The notes below the pieces were generated by a model that saw only the letters and a list, made by a program, of their open reading frames with translations, made no database searches and was not told the DNA's origin. The position numbers were made by a program, and so were the translations under genes. From Chelydra serpentina (lineage: Eukaryota; Chordata; Testudines; Chelydridae), in assembly GCA_037349315.1 (NCBI GenBank), contig JBAIAC010000021.1, positions 4,278,001 to 4,342,000 on the forward strand: 64,000 nucleotides of DNA. Reading direction: 5' to 3'. Of this stretch, positions 41,001-53,000 are shown in pieces. How positions within the stretch are numbered: position 1 is the stretch's first letter; each line of letters begins with the position of its first letter.

Positions 41001-44000
41001 AATCAGGCTTTTCCAATATTCACCAAACCCACTGACACCTGGAACGTTCCCAGACCTGGAACTGATCAGATGCTGTTTTCGTTACGCACAGCGCATCCGC
41101 AGAGAAGAGAGCATAGGGCTTTGCTGAGCTCAGCCCATGAGCTCCATCACAGAAGCGACATTGAGTCAAGAGCAAGACCGGTGGGCAGCTCACCAGGTCC
41201 TGCCCAAAGGGAGAACCAGGGTGGTGTTCTCGGAGGCGATGAGGTGCATACCAGGGACCTGATTCTCCACTGTCACACCAGTGCAGTCACACCAGCATAA
41301 AACTGGGGAGACAGAGAATCTCAGCACTGCTCACCAGTGTCTCCATCAGAGAATTACGAAGCAGCAGCAACACTGCATTCCCTTCAACCACTGGCCCTTC
41401 CTCCTCCTGCACCCTCCAATCCACGAGCTCACCAGCGCCCGCGGGTGCCCAAACCTTTCCCTTCCTCCCTCAGCTCTGGGGTTAACTCCTTGCCCCCGCA
41501 CCACACGACGCTCACTCCACCAAGCCCAGCTTGGCTCACGCCTAGTATTCATTTCTCCCACTGCTGGTCCTGAGCTGCAGAAAGTTCAGCAGGAAACCCC
41601 CAGGCCACATGGCTATCTTCTGCTACGGGTCTGATCTCATGTCACCTCTGCTACCTTGTCCACACACCCAGCCCCTGCTGACCGAGGCCAGCGAGCAGTC
41701 ACTAACATTTCACACCTCTGGCTCCTTCCTAAACCCTCCTCACACTCCCTCCCTTTCAGCACCAGCTTCATGGCAGTGAAGACTAGATCCGGCATGATCT
41801 TCCACTCCCCCGTTCTCCCTTCTACCATCCTCTGCTGCACCCCAGACCCTGCCCTTGAAACCTCCTGCCTGCTCTCTTTCCCACTCCTCCATCATCCCCT
41901 GGCCCTACCGACTGCCACCCTCGCTCTCACTCTTGCCTTCTCCTTGGGCTCTTTTCTCTTCACATACCTGTATGTTCTTGTATGTCCCCATCCACAGGAC
42001 CCTAGCCTGGACCCTCCTTGCCCTCTCCTTGGATACAGCCACTGTATAAACATCCTCATCTCAGACTGTTCTTCAGTCACCACGCCCAGCCTCCACCCTT
42101 TCCAGTCCATAGAAACTGCTCTCGCCGTTCTTCCCGGCTCAGCACCCTTGGGACCTTTCACTATTATAGCCCTCTTCCGCCTGCCACTGCCTGTATCTTG
42201 CGGTGTTATGTGCATGGAGAACTAAGCACCTCAGAGCAGGGAGCTTTCATTTTTCTGTAGCGCATCAAGCACACCTATGACACTGTATAAACACCAAAAC
42301 GCAGCTTTTGCAGGCCCAGATGTTCTCCTGTACCGAGATCTGGTCAATTCGGGTGAAGTGAGGCTGTCAAGGAGCAAGTTATGCCTCCCTTCCCAGCCCA
42401 TCAGCAAAAGTTAGACTGGTTTAAGGGCTGCTCTAATTGATGGTGACTGGCCTCTGTGGGGCCTTATGCCAACGGATGACACGCATGCCAGCTGAGAGTT
42501 CTCCTCCTTGAGTGGCCCATGTCCACTTTGTGCAGCCAGAAGTGGCACAAAGTGGCTGGAACTGAGGGAGCACAAATTGATTGTTTGCTAACCTGTAGAG
42601 CTTTGAGTAGAGCAGCATTTGTGAACTGACCAGGCATGAAGAGAGACTCCAAATAAGTTTCCTGTGAAAGAACAAAATGGTCATTCAGAGAAGCACATTT
42701 ATGCAAAATGATGTAGGCTTCTAATTACAGTTCATCATTCCAGGCTCCTGGAATTCCGCATCTCTTCTGCAGGAGCCTGCTAACAGGTGGCACTGTACAT
42801 TACAGTATACTGGCCTTTCAATGGTTTATTCTGCAAAAGGACTGACAATCTGAAACCCAGCATAGGTGGTCTAGTCTCTCACAAAATGAGGTAAGTCACC
42901 CCCAGAATGCAAAGCAGCCAGACACACTGAAGGGATGAACTCCGCAGCTAACAGCCTGAAAGGAGACTGCAAAGAAGTGGCTATCTTTCCTGTTCATGGG
43001 GGCAGAAGGCAGCACAGCTCCTTAGTGCTGGTAAAACTGAAGGTTTGGTTTCATAGCACCCCCTAGAATTCAGCGTCCCCTCCTTCCATTCCACCTGTAT
43101 CGTGTGCAATGAGGAGCAAGGAACACCTTTGGGCTGCCATGTCTAATTCCTACGCCCATTCCCATGGCACTGGCAATTCCTGTGCTTCCTTTGGTCCCAT
43201 TAACACCTCTACTCCCAGATCACCTTTCCAGGCCTGAGGAACTCACGTCCTTCCTTTCAATCTCCAACTGCCCTAATTCACAGTAAAATCCCTTGCTGTA
43301 TCAAATTCCAACTCACTGTCCCCTCTTCAGAGTTTTATACAACTCTGCTCTTGCCTATACCTCAGCCCTCTTTTCCATCTCCTCTGCCCCTCCTCAGGCC
43401 TTGTCACATCCACTAAGTAGCTTAATGCTTTTGCTCCCTCACCCACATCCTTAGACCACTCCATCGGATCCTCATTCCTGCTCAAGCTGGAAATCCATGT
43501 TTGCTCTAGCCTCTAAATCTGCCTTCTTCACAGCTCCTGCCATCAGAAGCAGCTATCCTGTATCACTCTGCTCGCTGATGTCAAGCTGTTTACAAATCTC
43601 ATCTTGAAAGACTTTCTCCCTTGCTTGTAACAATTTCTGTTCCTCCTCAGCTACTGGTCTTGTGGCCAGTTTAAGTGTTTTACACCACCGTAATGTATAC
43701 TATGTGTCTGTTGTCTCATTTAGTTCTATGAAGCTTTAAAGATACCGTTTGTATAAAGGACAACATACAAAATAAAGTTATATTGCATACACTGTCCCAA
43801 CGGTCTTTCTATTTCTGTCCCCTGCAGCAAAAGATAGAAAGGAAGCTAGGGACACAGCCCAAGTTACTTCTGGTTGGTATTGTATTGTCCACTCACCCTA
43901 GGGTCTTGGTCATCTCTAATATTCACCTCTTCTTCCGGCAGAGGCTGCACAAACACTTGGTTCCACTGGCCTGCAATATTTCTGAGGGGAAAAGAATTTC

Positions 44001-47000
44001 CATCAGTCATGCATACTCAGTCGCAGTGAACACTAAACTCTCTGGTAATCCTAGTCTGAAGTGAGTTCAACTATAGTATTTTCACCAGTGATCACAGATA
44101 TTAATTCAGTGCTGGTCCAGATGGGGCATATGGAAGGATCATCTTGTGCTACATCCTGTGACAAAGTCAGGCCGGACGGCTGCAGGAGGGTCTGGGGAAA
44201 CAGGTATGTTAGCCCTAGAATGCTAAAGGCCCTTTTTCCTACAAGCTGGGAAGGGGTTACTTCAGGTCAATTAGGGGACACCTGAGTCCAATTAAGGGCT
44301 GCCTGAAACCTGTTAAAATCTCTCTCCCGGGATTGGGGGGGGGAGAAACTGCTGCAAGGCTGGAGGCAGCAGGGGGTTAGGCTTCTCCAGTGTGAGAGAC
44401 TGTGCTCCTCCCCCTAGGGTAGACACCCAAAACCCCGAGCCAGCGACAGGACACCACCTGCTGCAATGAGGGGCCAGGGAAAGGTATTTCCTTTTTGTTT
44501 TGGTGCTTTATAGACCTGTTCCCCTTTGTTTGGCAGAGGAGCACTCCTCAGACCTGCCCCAAGGCCTACCGGGAAGGTTCTGAGAAACAAACCCTGAAGA
44601 GGGAAGACAGACACGCTCCAGAGTGAGGGCTGATTTACCCCAGGCCCTGTCCCTGTCCGAGGAGGGAGCATTAAGCCCGGCGAGGCAGAAGGGGTGCCTT
44701 GCCACAATCCTTATTTCTGTTTACTCTGCTGTCCAGTTAACCCATGGATTTATCTAGCCAGCTATCTAGATTCTTATCCCAAGCCCATCATTGTGATAGC
44801 ATGCTGTGCCCTCCCTTTGTTTTACTGACATGTATGTAGAGATGGGCTGATTCTGAAACTCTGCCCAGTTAGAATTAATGGCAGATTCATGTGCCTAAAG
44901 GGAAGCAGGACACTTGTAACTCATTTTACCCAGGTATTTCAGTCAGTCCAGGGGCCCAGATAGAGTGTCTACTTGCCCACCTTCACAAGGCCAATGAATA
45001 AACTAATATCTTTACTCACTGGTCATCCAAACAGCTCGTACTTTCCCCAGATGAATATGTAAAAGTTGGCAAAAAAGTGTGAGGAGGAAGCTGGGAGTGG
45101 CACAGATGTTCCCTGTGATCTTCTAATCATACCAGACCTCCCCAGTTCTTAACCCTGCTTTCTTGCTATCACAGCTCTAGTTGCTATAATAAAGCAGGCT
45201 TAAAAATCTAAATAACCTACGTTACAAGGAGAAAGGAGTGGACAGACGCCATGCGCCTTGGGATGTTAAGGAAATTAGCTAACAAACAACGAACTGAGCA
45301 CAAGTGGATAGGAAAGGAAGCAAGTGGAGGAAAGCAAATGTAGGAATGATTTTAACAAACAGTAGTAGTGACCGTTGCAATTACTATCCCACAAGGTTAA
45401 CCAGTAAAACAGGAGGGAGACTCACTGCTCAAAGTTGATGTATTTCACAACAGTCTGATTCTCATCATCATGCCACAGTGCCCAGATCTCAGCAGGTGTT
45501 AAGGCAAAATCAACAAGCGTCTCCTAGGAGAAAAAGATAATCAAGTCTCCGTGCTAACACACCAAAAATGCAAGTGATGTTTAAAGTTAGCTCTCAGTGG
45601 GTACAAGTGCATAAGCAAGAGAAACATGTAATGTTATTTTGTCACATTCACGGGAGCGAACCCAGATCCTGTTTATTCTTACTAAAAGTCCCCAAGCTTA
45701 TGTCGGATTTATGAATCTGTACTCTTCTTCCAGTGAGACTCTGCCCACTACTAGTTTTGTACCCTAACCCACCCCTCCCCAAGGAGTGTAGCATTGGCAC
45801 TCACCTGAGAGGTGAATAGGGAGGATATGTGGTCAAGACTATAGCGGTTACTTTCAGTGCTCACCAGCTGGAAGACACAGAACTGCACACATACAAGGTA
45901 AGTCAATGGCTAGAAAAGAGCCATCCTAATTAGAATAAAGATGCTATCAAAGTGAGACAGTAAAACTGTTCTACTCAGGTTCTTATCCCACACCCACTAC
46001 GGTGTTATCCAAGCACCTGATCCTGAAGTACTTTGTTTTGAATCTTATGATTGAAAGAACTAGTACCAAGTAGTGCAAGGCAGTGCATACTATACTAAAA
46101 TGCAACTGCCTCACCCAGAGATGCTGCACGCACACACAGACAGCTGTACCACTCCACTCTGAAACTCCAAGCACTCGGACTGGCTAAGAGATCCCAATCC
46201 GCACAATGACTGTCCGTTCTAAACTATGTAGTGAAGGTGTAAACTCTCCGAGGCAGGGACCACCTGTTTGTTCCATGTCTGTACAGCGCCAAGCACAACG
46301 GGCCCAGGTCCAGGAGTGGAATTCCTCCATGCCAGCACAATGGATATTAATGCAAAATATAGCACTCAACCCAGGAGCTGCCAAAGTCAAAGTGACAACT
46401 AAAGGCATTTGGTGCAGTCGGTAAGGGACCTGCCAATCCATACTTGCCGAGGGCCACATTCTGCCTGCAATTACAGCAGTGAATGAGTGTGCTATGTAAA
46501 CAGTGAGCACAGAAATAAATTAATATATACTCATGCTTAATTTAAAATACTAACTATAGTTCTAGACTGTTCACAAAAGGAAACTGGTTGACAGATTACA
46601 GGTGCAATCTGTCCTCTTCATTTCTGTTCTAGCAAGATATTTAAAAATAAATGCTGCATCCCTGCCTCATTCGCCATGAACTGAATGAGGCAGGGCTCCT
46701 ACAGAGATTATTGTATAGGAACATAGGTAAAGACTATCAAGATGCATACATCCCCGGGGCCCAGAGTTAATGCTGTTGGATCATTTACACACTTTTGATG
46801 GCTTTACTTTACAGCCTTAAGATTTTCCTCTTGGATACTTGATTGCTGAGAATTTCCTAGATGCCTTTTTGTCACAAAGAACCTCCGCAGCCCCACCAGA
46901 ACACCAAATGTGAAACCAGTGTGTGCATCGTTTTATGCACCCTGAGCATGCCGTTTGCAATGGTGCTTGACTCTAAGCACTTAATATGCAAATTCTGCAC

Positions 47001-50000
47001 TCTTTCAATAGTTAAACATGGAGTGAACGAAGTAGGGCTCCCTGCTTACCTTAGTTACGCATGCCTGCACAGCCCTGATTTACACAGCTGGAAATTAGCT
47101 TCCCTATTCACAACAGTAGCTGACTAAAACTCCCATCTTGAATTATTTGAAAACCTCCATAACTGGCCTAAATCAAAACCAGCCTCTCCGAAACCCTTTG
47201 CCCCAAGGTTTATCACCACATCAAACCTCAAATTTCTGCTCCCAACTCACTTCAGATGTTTAAAAAGCAGTGTGAGAATTTGTTATAAGGGTAACGTCGC
47301 TCCACTCTACCCATTCTCAAAAGCGAATCCTTTTTCCTCTTCCTCCATTTCCCGAACAGCAGACCCAATGGCAGACACCAAACATGGAAAGTTCTACTCC
47401 CAAAGCAAAAACGCAGGAGCATCTTGCAAAGCATTTTGGAATGAGAAACACTATTCAGAAGATACTATTCCGTGCAGTGTGTGTTGGCAAATGCTCTCTT
47501 CACTATTATGTGCCAGCCCATACACAAACTCAGAAAACTGGTAGCATCCCAATAATTCACTCTTTGCCTATAATAGCAGCTCTTGAAGGTTCTGGTCATT
47601 TTGTACCTGTCCTCGCTTGGGTGCATGCATATAAACACCAAGGTAGAGCCCCAGTGACTGCGAATAGGCCAGCCGCAATCGATGTCCTGTTCCAGCAGCG
47701 AGCCTCAGGTCCTTATTCACAGGCACGAACTCCAGCAGATCAGCTACCATCAGACACATTTGGTCCTGCCCAGAACAAAGACAGGAGACAAGCAGCACAA
47801 AGGAATGTTAGGGGTGGAGCTTTTCCACCTCCTGTCCTTTAATAGGCAAGTCCAGCAGAAATTCCCCACCTTCTCTTGGACCACACCTTATCCTGGACTA
47901 GCCCCAGGTCCATTTTTCCCCTTTATTCTCTTCTACCCCACCCACCCGCCATGCCTGTTTTCCTTTTCATTGCTATCCCCTGTGTGTGTCATTTCTGCTC
48001 CCCTAGTTTCTCCTCCTGTCTTCTTCCCTTCACTTACATGAAGGCTACAGCTTGCCCTTGTGGGGGCAGCCATGTGACGCTTTGGGAGGGAGAGACGCCC
48101 TGGCAGCTGAACTGCCTGTTGTGAATGCAAACACCCAAAGCTTGTGCTGCTTGTTGGGCCTGCAGCTCTATGTATAAGCGTCTCCTGTAGCTAGGACTCC
48201 CAGGAAGGAATGTGGGTTTAAAGAAACTACCCACTGCTGAACTGACAAACATATTTGAAGTGAAGAATCAGAGTGGATCCAGTGTCACGCAGCTTTTCCC
48301 ACCCTGCATATTGCTGCTCTTCTCTATCTGGTTCCCCCTTCCCCAGACTAGGATGGTATCTCCTCAAGGTGGGAAATCCTGCTTTAAAAGCTATGTTACA
48401 TCTTTGACGCTCCTCAAACGCTATTAAGAGATTTCTAGTCTTTCAGACTTGCCTCCCAAGAGGCCGGTCCGTTCTCCAGGTAGGCTGAAGCAATACACCT
48501 GGCCTGTACAACTATCTGAAACACGGTTCATTTGCTTTGCTCTCCTGATCTTGCCTCTTACTGAGCGTGTGCTCTGAAAGACCAGGAGGGGGCCTGCGCA
48601 GTAAAACTACAACCTGAGCCCCACTCAACCATCGAAACTAGCTGAGAGAGTATGTCAGCTCAGGGAATTGGTACTTGGATATGGTGCTCAGAGTGAGTTG
48701 TGTTCAGCAAGCTGGTGCACTCAGTCAAGTTCTCTGGTGGACAGGTAGCCCCGTTACGAGACACACTCCTGTTAGTCGTCTCAGGAAAGGGCAAGGACCG
48801 AGTTAGCATAGAGATTAAAGTACCTTCCCTCACTAGAAGTGTTCCTAGACACCGTGGTAAGGCAGTGCAGTAAGCTTGATAACTTGTTGTCTGCACTGTT
48901 ACATGTCTTATATTTGAAGGCTTCGCTATATCTAGAAATCATACAATTTCCAAGTAAAATACTAATAGGAGTCAAGACTGGACCATTTCTTTCTGTTCCC
49001 ATAAATCCTGCTACTCAACGAACTTCTCGTCAGTTCATGGAGTACCAGTTTAGCCAAGTCTCGGAATCACTGCTGGATCAACAGCCCATCCTCTATCTCA
49101 CAGCACCTCAATATCATTCACGTGGTGTGACTAGCCCTGAATCAACCCCATCTGCAAAGCAAATCACAACCCCAAACACTCACTCACTTTGTAAGACCAC
49201 ATCCTGAGTTTGTGATCCTGGCAGAGTGCGAATAGGAAGGCATCATGCTCAAGGCAGTGAACGGAGAGGCTGACAGGAAGGTCTGAAGGTCCTTGGTCAC
49301 CTCTGAAAACACAAGTAGTCATTCAGAATGATTTCATTAAGTATTCACTGCACTGAGGGGAGCGAATCTCTGTGCACACAAGACAGACCGTGAGCTCCCT
49401 GTCACAAGGGGCTTACAGCATAACAGGTGAATAATTACTTAGCCCAGGTCTACACTAACCCCCCCGTCGAACTAAGATACGCAACTTCAGCTACGTTAAT
49501 AACGTAGCTGAAGTCGAAGTACCTTAGTTCGAACTTACCTGTGGTCCAGACGCGGCGCGCAGGCTCCCCCGTCGACTCCGCCTACTCCACTCGTCGAGCT
49601 GGATTACCAGCGTCGACGAGGGAGCACTTCCTGGTTCGATTTATCGCGTCTTGACAAGACGCGATAAATCGAACCCAGAACATCGATCCCGCGCCTCCGA
49701 CGCGACGGGTAAGTATAGACATACCCTCAGATTCAAAGGTCAGAAGGGACTGTTGTGATCATCTAGTCTGACCTCTTGGATAACAGGACAGAGAACTTCC
49801 CTGAAATAATGCCTGGAGCAGAGCTTTCAGAAAGCATCCAATCTTGATTTTAAAAATGTCAGTGATGGAGAATCCACCACAATCCTTGGTAAATTGTTCC
49901 AATGAACTCTCATTGTTCAAAATTTACACCTTATTTCCAGTCTGAATTTATTGAGCTTCAAGGTGTTAGGCCTTTCTCTGCTGGATTGAATAACCCACTA

Positions 50001-53000
50001 TTAAATATTTGTTCCTTACGTAGGTTCTTAGATTGTGATCAACTCACGCCTAACCTTCTCTTTGCTAAGCTAATAGAATGAGATCCTTGGATCTATCACT
50101 ATAAGGCAGGTTTTCCAATCACTTAATCATTCTCACGGCTCTTCTCTGTCCCTCTCCAATTTATCAACATCCTTCTTGAAGTGCTGGACACAGGATTCTA
50201 GCAGCAGTCACACCAGTGTCAAATACAGAGGTAAAATAACCTCTCTGCTCCTACGCGAGGTTCCCCTAATTATGCATCCAAGGATCACATTAGACCTTTT
50301 GGCCACAGAGTTGCACTGAGAGCTCATGTTCAGCTGATTATCAATCCCTCAAAGAAAAAAAGAAAAAAAAAAATCTATCCTGGGAAGCAATGACTCTGAA
50401 AAAGAGTCCCCCATCCTAAGCGTGGCCTACATTCTTTGTTCCCAGACGTATACATTTAGCCATATTAAAACACGTATTATTTGCTTGTACCCAGTCTACC
50501 AAAAGATCCAGTTTGCTCTGTATCAATGACCTGTCCTCTTCAAATTTGTGTCAGCTGAAAACTTTCTTCCAGTGATATAGGATAAAGCGTTATAGGGTAA
50601 AGAAGACTGGAAAAGAGATGATGGGTGGCGGGGGGGGGGGGGGGGGGGGGGGGGGGGATTTGATAAAGATCTATAAAATGACTGATGTGGAGAAAGTGAG
50701 TAAGAAAGTGTTATTTACTCTTTCATATAAACACAAGAACTAGGGGTCACCCAATGAAATTAACAGGCAGTAGGTTTAAAACAAACAGAACCATAGAATA
50801 TCAGGGTTGGAAGGGATCTTAGGAGGTCATCTAGTCCAACCCCCTGCTCAAAGCAGGACCAAACCCCAATTTTTGCCCCAGATCCCTAAATGGCCCCTGC
50901 AAGGATTGAACTCACAACCCTAGGTTTAGCAGGCCAACACTCAAACCACTGAGCTATCCCTCCCCTGTATTGCTATGTGTTGTGTGAAGAAGTATTTCTT
51001 CACACAACACATAGTCATTCTGTGGAACTCATTGCCAAGGGATGTTCTCAAGGCCAAAACTATAACTGGTTCCAAAAAGAATGAGAAGTTCATGGAGAAT
51101 AGATCCATCAATAGCTAGTGCACGTCCCTAAGCCTCTGACTGCCAGAAGCTGGGACTGGACAACAGGGGATGGATCACTTGATAATTGCCCTGTTCTGTT
51201 CGTTCCCTTTGAAGCATCTGGCAGTGGCCACTGTCGGTAGACAGGATACTGGGCTGGATGGATCATTGGTCTGCCCAGTATGGAGAGTCTTATGTTCTTA
51301 TGGAAGTCAAGGCAGGAGGAAGCATTTTGAAGTGGTCAGATCCATATTGGTTCCCTAAACTATGGGGAATTTCCCAATGATTGTCAAAGTAATCTGAGGT
51401 CTTACTGGATTTGTCCCCACTTTCAGATGCCCATAGAGTAGCAGTGACTAGGAACACCCTTGTATTGTCTTCAGCTACCCAAGAGATTTTACCCATTATG
51501 CACAAATATGGACCATGGTGATCCAGCATCTGTCACCATTAGATTTCTGGGAAGAGAGCATACTCATCATCCTTAATCTGCATTGGCTGCCAACCCACTC
51601 CTGGGTAAAAGTCCAGGGGCCAGTTACTAAACGTAACATATTCATGGAGATCTCAGCCACGCAGATCCAGGGGCAGCACAGTAAAATGGACTAAGCCAGC
51701 TTAGGGCACGAGGGATAGCTCAGTGGTTTGAGCTTCGGCCTGCTAAACCCAGGGTTGTGAGTTCAATCCTTGAGGGGGCCATTTGGGGATCTGGGGCAAA
51801 AATTGGGGATTGGTCCTGCTTTGAGTAGGGGGTTGGACTAGATGACCTCCTAAGGTCCCTTTCGACCCTGATATTCTATGATTCCTCACTCCTGATCCCA
51901 ATTTTGTCACTGTGACTCGCTGTGTGGCCTACAGCAAGTCCTAACCTCTTTTTAAAAGTGCTATTTACATGCTGAGCATTACCCCTGCAGTGTGCTTGTC
52001 TACCTTTGAATTTATCTGAATACAATCCATGTGCTTCCATGCAGGGAGTTAAAAGAGACAGACAATCTTATGTGTCATATGACAACACTAACCTGATAGC
52101 AGTTGGCATCCAACCTGTAAGCAAACGTTGCATCACAGAGCTCTGCTTCAGCTCCACAACTGAAACTATCCCTGAAAAAAATGAAAATGAAACTGCTGAG
52201 CAATGTGCAGAATATCATTTGCTGCTTCAACAGGCCTGAATTATCATGCATTTTTGGAGTCGGATTACAATAAGCACCCAAGACAAAGTCAAGATCAACT
52301 GAAGCCCAAAACTGATATAGGAAGGGATGCTGCAGGTCAGGATTGAGAGGCACTGACAAAGCCATGAGGGGGAGTGTGAAGCCTGTACACTATATCTGGA
52401 TCCAGACCAGTATTAATCTAATCATGGTCATCCTTCACTACGTGTCACCTTCTATACCAGCATGAAATGGCTGTTCTTACATCAGCAGGACAATCGGTGA
52501 AGGTGTGAGAAACACTAACACATGCTTTATAAATACATACTCATGGTTACATACTCTACTCCCAACTCTTACCATGCACATCATGAGGAGGTAGCTTGAG
52601 GACAAATATTCCTCCTGAAGCAGACGGCAAAGCAAAGAGAGCCTCCCCATCACTGCTAAGCCAAGCTGCTGAAGCAGTGGAATTAGAGGCCAGTCCAGGA
52701 ATGGAGGGGATCATGTGGTAATTTGAAGGGTCCCTAAAATTAACTTTGCCAATATCTGTAAATACAGACTGCATCTGGCCCTCTGTTATCAGCTCCTGTG
52801 AGAGAGAGAGAGAGAGAGAAAAAAAAAAAAGAGTCCAGGTCCCAAGAACACACAGAACTGTTAGACTAGAGATATAAGAAAAGAACTGCCAGAGGAATGA
52901 CAAATGCATAATCTCCACTACTCCTGGCTTTTACTTACTGAGTAAAGATCTTTTGATGCAAGTTCTCTGGTGACCTAAATTTGGCTCTTTCCCTTATTTT

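Noticed and set aside
41656..42225. A 189-codon open frame in intron 11
   Set aside because: C/T-rich DNA lacks stop codons by composition. No domain, splice signal or conserved motif was seen.
51710..51800. Possible tRNA gene with A-box- and B-box-like sequence
   Set aside because: It is the head of a SINE present five times in the window, with a CR1-like tail and no sound cloverleaf.
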